Below are positions 55,668 through 64,000 of a stretch of 64,000 nt of DNA, one piece after another. Below the pieces are notes generated by a model that saw only the letters and a list, made by a program, of their open reading frames with translations, ran no database searches and had not been told where the DNA came from. Both the position numbers and the translations under genes were made by a program. The number at the start of each line of letters is the position of its first letter. Positions within the stretch are counted from its first letter, which is position 1. Source of the stretch: Tessaracoccus antarcticus (GTDB taxonomy: Bacteria; Actinomycetota; Actinomycetes; Propionibacteriales; Propionibacteriaceae); NCBI RefSeq assembly GCF_003688855.1, contig NZ_REFW01000001.1, positions 1,178,001 to 1,242,000 of the forward strand, read 5' to 3'.

Positions 55668-56840
55668 ATGCATCGAGAACAGAAAACCCTGTCGAGAATC
55701 ACGAGATGGGCGGGCACCGCCCTGCTGGCAGCGGCGATGGTCGCTGCCCCCATCATGGTGGCGCCGGCGCACGCCGAGTCCGTCGAACCCGACGTCTACA
55801 CCACCCCCGGTGGACACGTCACGAACGGGCGGTACTGGAACACCAGTTGCGAGAAGTACGCCAGCAACGTGGTGAGATGTCGCACCGACATCTGGGCCTT
55901 CACTGCTCAACTCATCAACGGAACCTACCAGCGGGTGGAGGGATGGGTGTTCAACAACCTCACGTACCTGCCCTCTCCGCGGGCGAACTGGGCCACCAAC
56001 AATTTGGGCAAAAATGCGGAGTGGACCTCTGCTGAGGGCCGGAAGTGGCGCACCGAATGTGACACCCCGGCCACTGGGCGGGGAGGCTGCCGCAGCTACA
56101 TCTGGGTGAAACAGATCCGACATGAACCCATCATCGGAGGGCACGGGCAGGCAACGGGATACATTTTCACGCCATTCGAGGGCTGGGTCTTCAACAACAT
56201 CACCCGCTTCAGTTCCAGCGCGTCGCCCGCAGTCAGCTCGGTTCCGCCTCACGTCCTTGTCCAAGCAACCCTGGGATGGGAGGGGTTCGGCCCACTGAAG
56301 ATCGGGGCGGAATACGTTCCGCTCAAAGACATGGGCTACATGAGTACGGTGAAGGGCGCGAATGACTGCGGTAGTTTCTCCGAGACACAACTCCTGAGCC
56401 AACGGGGGGTCAAGATCAATGCGGGTATGACGTACCGGAGCAGCCCCATCATCGAGGTGCATCTCAAGACGCCCTCCAGCGCCACCGTCGATGGGGCGCG
56501 CGTCGGAATGACGATTGCACAGGTGAAGGCGATCTACGGTGCCCGCTACAAGGTCGACATGGTCCGGAACTACTCCGCTGACCCCGATGGTCCGTTGTTC
56601 GGAGTCGATCTCGAGGTGGGGCGGGTGGTGCAGGACGGCAAAGATGTCCCGTTCCCCAGGGAGCTCCTGTTCACGGTCCACGAGGATTCCACCAAGGCCA
56701 TCACTGACGCCGACAAGGTGAACCGCATCATCATGCGCGTCATCAACGTGCGCGGTCCCGCCCCCACTGATCAGATCTACACCCTGTGCAATCCGGGCGA
56801 CAAGTGGGAGCCCAACGGGGACCCCGGGTCCGGGGACTGA
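55668..56840 (+). CDS. Secreted four-Cys-module protein, paralogue 3
   Basis: 390 residues, no recognised family. A signal peptide ending near PAHA precedes the four-Cys module (Cys61, 71, 131, 141) with WNTSCEKYA, GWVFNNLTYLPSPRANW, TECDTPATGRGGCRSY and WVFNNITRF. There is an insertion (~20 residues) before the last strand. The C-terminal domain has GWEGFGPLKIG and ATVDGARVGMTIAQVKAIYG and a Cys near the C-terminus (LCNPGDK). It is more diverged than paralogues 1 and 2. ATG 55668 behind ACGAGGAG; ten residues upstream in frame are unlikely. Confidence 0.85.
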   Translation: MHREQKTLSRITRWAGTALLAAAMVAAPIMVAPAHAESVEPDVYTTPGGHVTNGRYWNTSCEKYASNVVRCRTDIWAFTAQLINGTYQRVEGWVFNNLTYLPSPRANWATNNLGKNAEWTSAEGRKWRTECDTPATGRGGCRSYIWVKQIRHEPIIGGHGQATGYIFTPFEGWVFNNITRFSSSASPAVSSVPPHVLVQATLGWEGFGPLKIGAEYVPLKDMGYMSTVKGANDCGSFSETQLLSQRGVKINAGMTYRSSPIIEVHLKTPSSATVDGARVGMTIAQVKAIYGARYKVDMVRNYSADPDGPLFGVDLEVGRVVQDGKDVPFPRELLFTVHEDSTKAITDADKVNRIIMRVINVRGPAPTDQIYTLCNPGDKWEPNGDPGSGD

Positions 56841-56873
56841 TCCCCTGGGGCAGACCGAGTTGACTCGATGAAT

Positions 56874-56905
56874 CGGTGGGCCGATCCGAAAGGGTCGGCC
56901 CACCG
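56874..56905. terminator. Bidirectional terminator between paralogue 3 and clpB
   Basis: Perfect 11-bp stem CGGTGGGCCGA with TCGGCCCACCG, ten-base loop, between convergent genes. Confidence 0.75.
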
Positions 56906-56913
56906 CTGCCATG

Positions 56914-59490
<2,577 letters not shown>

Positions 59491-59520
59491 GGCGATGTCC
59501 TCCACAAGTAGATCTTCAAG

Positions 59521-59541
59521 GTTGAGTCTACCTCACTCAAC
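59521..59541. promoter_or_regulatory. HAIR (HspR operator) upstream of clpB
   Basis: GTTGAGT, seven bases, ACTCAAC: a perfect inverted repeat matching the HAIR, about 30 bases before the clpB start. The stop codon of the upstream rhomboid-like gene lies inside it. Confidence 0.9.
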
Positions 59542-60205
59542 GTCGTTGTTCCACGAGGTATGCCTTCTCTGAAGCGAGCGCAGGGCGCCGCAGCCACGGG
59601 ATCAGGCCCACCGCCAGCCCTATGGCGCATGAGACGGCGTGGTAGTTCCGCGTGATGACCATCACCACCGCGAATGCCAGGACCACGACGGCGAACACCA
59701 CAGCCAGGGGACGCCGGCGGGAATCCACGAGTACGGAGGACACCAGGGCGGTCGCCAGCACGAGGTGTGCCATTGAATTGCCGCCCCCCACGGGGCGAAG
59801 CCCGAGCACGGCAATGTTGGAGGCGACGCCGCCGAACCAGAACACCACCCATGTGCGGGTGACGCCCCAGTAGGCCACCGCGGCCGTGGCCACGACAGCC
59901 AGCGCAAAGAGGTTGTTCCGTGTCCCGCTGATACCGCCCATCTGCACGAGGGGGGACGTGAACAGGCGCCACACCTGGCCACTGGCGATGTAGGTGGCAT
60001 CGCGGCGCAGGACGTCGTAGATCACCGGGAACGGTCGCTCAAGCAGCGATGGGATCGCGACGAGCAGCCACAGCAGAAGGGCGCCCCCGTAGGGGCGGGG
60101 ATCCGTGGGTTCGTCGGTGGGCGACAGCGTGGCCACCACCATCAGGGCCGAGGCGACGGGCAGTACCCAGAACGCGAGTGTGAGAAGTGAACCGAGCACT
60201 GGCAC
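59537..60205 (-). CDS. Rhomboid-like membrane protein
   Basis: 222 residues with about six membrane helices. GQVWRLFTSPLVQMGG, GGGNSMAHLVLATALV and NYHAVSCAIGLAVGL fit the rhomboid layout, with Ser in GGGNS and His in NYH as possible catalytic residues, but the canonical GxSG and HxxGxxxG forms are changed. It may be a degenerate or divergent rhomboid. ATG at 60205. Its stop lies in the clpB operator, so the two genes are in tandem. Confidence 0.55.
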   Translation of the reverse strand: MPVLGSLLTLAFWVLPVASALMVVATLSPTDEPTDPRPYGGALLLWLLVAIPSLLERPFPVIYDVLRRDATYIASGQVWRLFTSPLVQMGGISGTRNNLFALAVVATAAVAYWGVTRTWVVFWFGGVASNIAVLGLRPVGGGNSMAHLVLATALVSSVLVDSRRRPLAVVFAVVVLAFAVVMVITRNYHAVSCAIGLAVGLIPWLRRPALASEKAYLVEQRR

Positions 60206-60303
60206 AAGGTACTGCCGTCGGGTGCCACGGGCGGTGGGTTCGCGAAAGGGGCCCCGGTGAACCCCTCGGGGAGGTGCTCCGGGGGCAGGTTCAGCCGCGG
60301 AGA

Positions 60304-61299
60304 TCAGGTCAGGGGGTGGTGGGCGTAGTGACGCCGCATCCGGGCGAACCCCTCATCAAGGCTGACGCGTGGTGCCCATCCCAGGACCTGCCGCGTCCGC
60401 CGCTGGTCGAACCAGTGCGCCGTGGACAGTTGTTCGGCGAGGAAGCGCGTGATGGGCGGATCGCTGGTGAGGTCGTGACCGAGGCGCTCACGGAGAGCGG
60501 TCACCGCGTCGACGCCGCTGCCGGCCCACCTCGCCAGGACGGCGGGCACGTGGCGCGTTGGCGCCGGGGCACCGGTGGCGCGCGCCCACCCGGCCAGGAT
60601 CTCGCCGATGGGTCGGGGTTCGCCGTTGGTCACCACGAGGGACTGCCCACGTGCGTCGTCGCACCGGTCGAGGGCGGCCACGAGGGCGTCCACGGCGTTG
60701 TCGATGTAGATGGTGTCCACCAGGGGGGCACCGGACCCGATGACGGGCAGGCGACCGGACCGGGCGCGGCGGCCGATGCGCTCCACGAGCTGCGTGTCGC
60801 CGGGACCCCACACGATATGAGGCCGAACGGCGACGACGGCGAGCTCACCACGCGCGTCGGCGGCGAGCGCTCGCTGCTCGGCCATGGCCTTGCTGCGCGC
60901 GTAGTGGCCACGAGCGCGTTCAGGGTCGGCGCGACCGGAGCCGGCGCCCACGAGTGAGCGGCCCGCGTGGGCCACCGACGGGCTGGACACGAACACCATG
61001 CGCCTCACGTCCGCGCCGAGGCATGCCTGCAGCAGCGCCTCCGTGCCGTCGACGTTGATGCGTCGGTAGTCCTCCCAGGAACCAGTGACGTTGACCTTGG
61101 CCGCCAGGTGCACCACGGCGTCGCAGCCGTCGACGGCGCGTGTCAGGGAGTCGAGCTCGGTGATGTCGCCCAGGACCTCGCGCAGGCGCAGACCAGAGGG
61201 GCGGCGTTGCAGCACCGTGACGTCGTCACCGCGGGCGGCCAGTGCGCGGGCGACGTCGCCGCCCAGCAGGCCGCTGGCCCCGGTGACGAGCACCCTCAC
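60304..61299 (-). CDS. oleD: OleD: 2-alkyl-3-ketoacid reductase (SDR)
   Basis: 331 residues of the extended SDR family: NAD(P) motif TGASGLLGG at the N-terminus, HLAAKVNVTG, VSSPSVAHAG and the catalytic YxxxK (Tyr133-Lys137, HYARSK). The WGPGDTQLVERI and VDTIYIDNAVDA segments match the 3-beta-HSD/OleD group. OleD reduces the 2-alkyl-3-keto acid made by OleA to a beta-hydroxy acid. It is last in the operon; its start overlaps the oleBC stop by four bases. Confidence 0.85.
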   Translation of the reverse strand: MRVLVTGASGLLGGDVARALAARGDDVTVLQRRPSGLRLREVLGDITELDSLTRAVDGCDAVVHLAAKVNVTGSWEDYRRINVDGTEALLQACLGADVRRMVFVSSPSVAHAGRSLVGAGSGRADPERARGHYARSKAMAEQRALAADARGELAVVAVRPHIVWGPGDTQLVERIGRRARSGRLPVIGSGAPLVDTIYIDNAVDALVAALDRCDDARGQSLVVTNGEPRPIGEILAGWARATGAPAPTRHVPAVLARWAGSGVDAVTALRERLGHDLTSDPPITRFLAEQLSTAHWFDQRRTRQVLGWAPRVSLDEGFARMRRHYAHHPLT

Positions 61300-63914
61300 G
61301 GCGCGCCCACCCTCCCACCGGAGAGGACGCGCTCGGCCCAGTGGGCAAGTCGGGCGCGGTCCACCTTCGACTGGTGTCGCACGTCCACGGGGAACGCGGA
61401 GGTCCGCAGGACAGCGGCAACGGGGACACGCGTCACGGCGGCGGCGGACTCCCTGACTGCCGCGGTCAGGTCAGCACCGACGAGAACAGGACCAGAGGCC
61501 TCGGTGTCGACGACCACCACGAGGGCCTGGGTACCGACGGGACCCACTCCCACAGCCGCCGCATTGGCGACACCGGACAGTTCCAGAACGGCCAGTTCCA
61601 GCGCGACTGGCGTCAGCGGACCATCGGCCGTGTGGATGACATGCTGCCGACGCCCCTCCACCCAGAGGCGACCCTCGGGGTCCAGGTGGCCGACGTCGCC
61701 GGTGCGGTGGGAGCCGCCGTCGCGGGCGCTGGCGTGTTGCGTGGCCCAGAGTTGGTCGTAGTGGTCTTTCACATGGGCGGCCCTCACGATGATCTCGCCG
61801 GTCACATCGGGGGCGGTCGTGGGAAGACCGTCGGGTTCGGCGGGATCCCGCGGGAGGGGCGCGATGCTGACCTCGACACCTGTCAATGGTGTTCCGACGC
61901 AGACACCGTTGCCGGTGCCGGCGCGCTCCAGGCCGGCGAGGTCGATGTCGGAGACGGCCAGGCATTCAGTCATGCCGTAGGGGGTGTGCAGTTCCGCGTT
62001 CGGCAGCACCGTCTGGACCTTGCGCAGCAGCGACACCGGGATGGGGGCGCCGGCCGACATGGCCACCCGCACCCGGGCGAGGCTGGCCCGCTGCGCGGCG
62101 TCGAGGGCGCTGGCGGTGGCCACCACGTTGCGCAGGGACGCAGGGGAGGCGAACACCGTGGTGGCGTCCGCCGCGGCGATGGCGTCGGCGAGACCAGCGG
62201 CGGTCAGGGTGGAGGGTGCGGTCACGTCCATGTCCGGCACCACCGAACCCACCCCCATGGCGGGGCCGTACAGCGCGAAAGGCGCGAACGCCGCCACGAA
62301 GCTGTCGGCGGGCGTCAGCCCGTAGAGCACCTTGATGTGGCCGGCTTGCGCGCGGATCTGGTCGGAGCGGTAGAGAACGCCCTTGGCCGGACCCGTGGCG
62401 CCCGAGGTGAACAGGACGGCGGCCTCGGCGTCGAACGCCGGCAGCGCCGGGGCGGGAGCGTGGCCGCCGCGGCGACGCACGTCGTCTAGGGTTTCGGCCA
62501 CCCGCACGGGTCCGTACCCATGGGGGCGGCGCACCAGGGCGCCGATGGCGGAGCTGTGGCCCTCGACGAGGATGCGGCGTCCCGGTACACCCAGGAGCGC
62601 GACTGCGGCGAGCCCTTTGGCGATGCCGATGACGTGGTCGATGCCCGCTCCACGCAGCGCGCGGCGCATGCCGGCCAGGCCGAGCCCGGCGTCGGCCACC
62701 ACGACCACGGCGCCGACTCGCCAGCAGGCGTAGAGGGCGACGGTGAGGTCGATGCCGGGGGGGACCAGAAGTGCCACGCGCTGGCCGGGTGTCACCCCGC
62801 CTGCTGCCAGGCCGGCTGCCACGGCGGCAACATCGGCCTCCAGCTCAGAAAACGTCATGCGTCGTCCGTCGGCGACCTGCGCCACGGCCAGGTCGTCCGG
62901 GGTGTCGCGGACCCTTTGCAGCAGGGCGGACCAGGCGGGGCCGTGCTCCGCGGGTGTCCGGTGGGTGTCCGCCCCGGAGGACGGCTCCCCATCCTCGACC
63001 CGCGCGGCGATCCACGCCCACGTGTCGTTGGCCGTGCGGGGTGCGTCCTCGGTGACGAGGTGGCCGGCCCCCTCGTAGCGGTGGATGTCGGCGTGCGGCA
63101 TCCGGGCGTGCAGGTCGCGCAGGTGCGCCTCGCTGAACACCGGGTCGGCCGGGCCCCGCAGCAGCAGGACGGGCACGTCAAGCGAGGTGAGGCCGCGTGC
63201 GATGTGCTCGAGCGCCGGCCGTGACGGGTGTGTCGGTTCGGCCGGGATGTCGGCCACGAACTGCCCCACGAAGCGACGGTCCGCGGGGTAGCGGTAGGGC
63301 GCGGCGAAGGCGTCACGCACATCGCGCGGGAGGCGGGGCCGGGACAACGCCGTGGCCGCCCGGACGAACAGGGGTGTGCGGACACACGTGAGGTCGGCCA
63401 GCGCCCGCGCCGGGCGTAGCGGTGTGGGGAGGCCGGAGGAGAAGTCGTGGTGGACCGAGGTGTTGGCGAGGACGAGGCCGGCCAGTTGGTCGCGGTGTCG
63501 CAGCGCCCAGCCGGAGGCGATGATGCCACCCCAGTCGTGACCCACGGCGACGACGGGGCCGCTCAGCTGCAACGCATCGGTGAGGCGGCTGAGGTCCTCG
63601 ACACGCTGCGCGAGGGTGCGCGGATGGGCGAGGGAGCCCCGCGGGTCCTCTGAGAATCCCATCCCGAGCTGGTCGACAGCGATGACTCGCCAGCCGGGCC
63701 GGGCGGCGGACAGGAAGCGGCGCCACACATAGGACCAGGTGGGGTTGCCGTGCACGCACAGCATGGTGCCGAGGAAGGCCGGGTCACCCTCGGCGTGGTC
63801 TGCAGCGGTGTCCAGTACGTGCCAGCGCCGTTCGACGCCGTCGGCATCGGTGGCCGTGACGTGGCGGGACCACGCCGGATCCAGACCGGGGAGCGGTCCG
63901 GGGAAGCTCACCAT
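61296..63914 (-). CDS. oleBC: Fused OleBC: beta-lactone decarboxylase (N) and beta-lactone synthetase (C)
   Basis: 872 residues joining two enzymes. Residues ~1-310 are an alpha/beta hydrolase of the haloalkane-dehalogenase type: oxyanion HGNPTW, nucleophile elbow GHDWGG (Asp127), acid near Asp257 and His285 in GAGHLV. This is OleB, which decarboxylates beta-lactones to cis-olefins. Residues ~330-872 are an ANL adenylate-forming enzyme with P-loop LFTSGATGPAKG (501-512), YGMTECLAVSD, RTGDVG and a C-terminal Lys in HQSKVDR. This is OleC. The fusion is known from Micrococcus/Kocuria-type actinobacteria. ATG at 63914 overlaps the oleA stop. Confidence 0.9.
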   Translation of the reverse strand: MVSFPGPLPGLDPAWSRHVTATDADGVERRWHVLDTAADHAEGDPAFLGTMLCVHGNPTWSYVWRRFLSAARPGWRVIAVDQLGMGFSEDPRGSLAHPRTLAQRVEDLSRLTDALQLSGPVVAVGHDWGGIIASGWALRHRDQLAGLVLANTSVHHDFSSGLPTPLRPARALADLTCVRTPLFVRAATALSRPRLPRDVRDAFAAPYRYPADRRFVGQFVADIPAEPTHPSRPALEHIARGLTSLDVPVLLLRGPADPVFSEAHLRDLHARMPHADIHRYEGAGHLVTEDAPRTANDTWAWIAARVEDGEPSSGADTHRTPAEHGPAWSALLQRVRDTPDDLAVAQVADGRRMTFSELEADVAAVAAGLAAGGVTPGQRVALLVPPGIDLTVALYACWRVGAVVVVADAGLGLAGMRRALRGAGIDHVIGIAKGLAAVALLGVPGRRILVEGHSSAIGALVRRPHGYGPVRVAETLDDVRRRGGHAPAPALPAFDAEAAVLFTSGATGPAKGVLYRSDQIRAQAGHIKVLYGLTPADSFVAAFAPFALYGPAMGVGSVVPDMDVTAPSTLTAAGLADAIAAADATTVFASPASLRNVVATASALDAAQRASLARVRVAMSAGAPIPVSLLRKVQTVLPNAELHTPYGMTECLAVSDIDLAGLERAGTGNGVCVGTPLTGVEVSIAPLPRDPAEPDGLPTTAPDVTGEIIVRAAHVKDHYDQLWATQHASARDGGSHRTGDVGHLDPEGRLWVEGRRQHVIHTADGPLTPVALELAVLELSGVANAAAVGVGPVGTQALVVVVDTEASGPVLVGADLTAAVRESAAAVTRVPVAAVLRTSAFPVDVRHQSKVDRARLAHWAERVLSGGRVGAP

Positions 63915-64000
63915 GCGACTTCCGTGAACGACGTGTTCAAACCCGATCCGATGCCCATGAGCAGGACGCGGTCGCCACTCTTCAGCGACGGCGCCTCCTG
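63908..64000 (-). CDS. oleA: OleA: C-terminal fragment of thiolase-like head-to-head condensing enzyme (partial)
   Basis: The last 30 residues (ending GDRVLLMGIGSGLNTSFTEVAW) are a typical FabH/OleA C-terminus, with the GIGSGLN loop that carries the catalytic Asn of the Cys-His-Asn triad in the thiolase fold. The rest lies outside the window. OleA joins two fatty acyl-CoAs head-to-head. Its stop overlaps the oleBC start (ATGGTGA), so it is the upstream gene of the oleA-oleBC-oleD operon. Confidence 0.85.
   Translation of the reverse strand, partial: QEAPSLKSGDRVLLMGIGSGLNTSFTEVAW

Overview
This is a high-GC actinobacterial chromosome segment. The gene families suggest a Propionibacteriaceae-like organism, possibly host-associated, but that placement is inference. 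Supporting signs are the HspR/HAIR heat-shock circuit, a DtxR/IdeR-type iron box, a PmmA/MptB-like lipoglycan mannosyltransferase, GTP-dependent PEP carboxykinase, a dense set of GTG/TTG starts, and many genes whose start codon lies directly behind a TANNNT -10 element (leaderless pattern). I see no rRNA, tRNA, CRISPR array, phage or insertion sequence; most of the window reads as core chromosome.

Layout. 1-3.7 kb: the 3' end of a DUF2156-type gene, membrane proteins, and an ArsB/NhaD-like permease paired with a universal-stress-type protein. 3.7-8.1 kb: an iron-uptake operon efeU-efeO-efeB (minus strand) with an iron box before efeU, followed by a PAP2 phosphatase. 8.1-10.1 kb: a hypothetical membrane protein and a MalY-like C-S lyase. 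10.1-23.8 kb: a plus-strand operon that looks like one envelope system: FHA protein with a Glu-Pro tract, a 2060-residue tandem Ig/Fn3 surface protein, MoxR ATPase, DUF58 protein, a transglutaminase-fold membrane protein lacking the catalytic Cys and His, and an RDD-FHA protein. 23.8-28.5 kb: dcd, ThrE-like exporter overlapping an ABC exporter, deoC.

28.7-34.1 kb: a secreted GH101 endo-alpha-N-acetylgalactosaminidase (mucin O-glycan release) whose C-terminus is a four-cysteine module. The same module forms the N-terminal half of three tandem secreted paralogues at 53.3-56.8 kb. 34.1-45.6 kb: two-component system, DoxX-ndh-glyoxalase operon, mannosyltransferase, ABC transporter pair, thrC, mscL, nadE and a DUF1707 protein. 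45.8-49.9 kb: dnaK-grpE-dnaJ-hspR behind two HAIR-type repeats. 49.9-51.3 kb: an AbiEi/DUF559-like gene bracketed by inverted arrays of a short GC-rich repeat. 51.3-53.1 kb: pckG. 56.9-59.5 kb: clpB with its own HAIR. 60.3-64 kb: an olefin operon oleA (partial)-oleBC (fused)-oleD.

How it fits together: HspR encoded at 49.5 kb probably represses both dnaK and clpB through the HAIRs. The iron box ties efeUOB to iron status. The least explained parts are the shared four-cysteine module with its near-identical N-terminal and diverged C-terminal halves, and the giant FHA/Ig/MoxR envelope operon.
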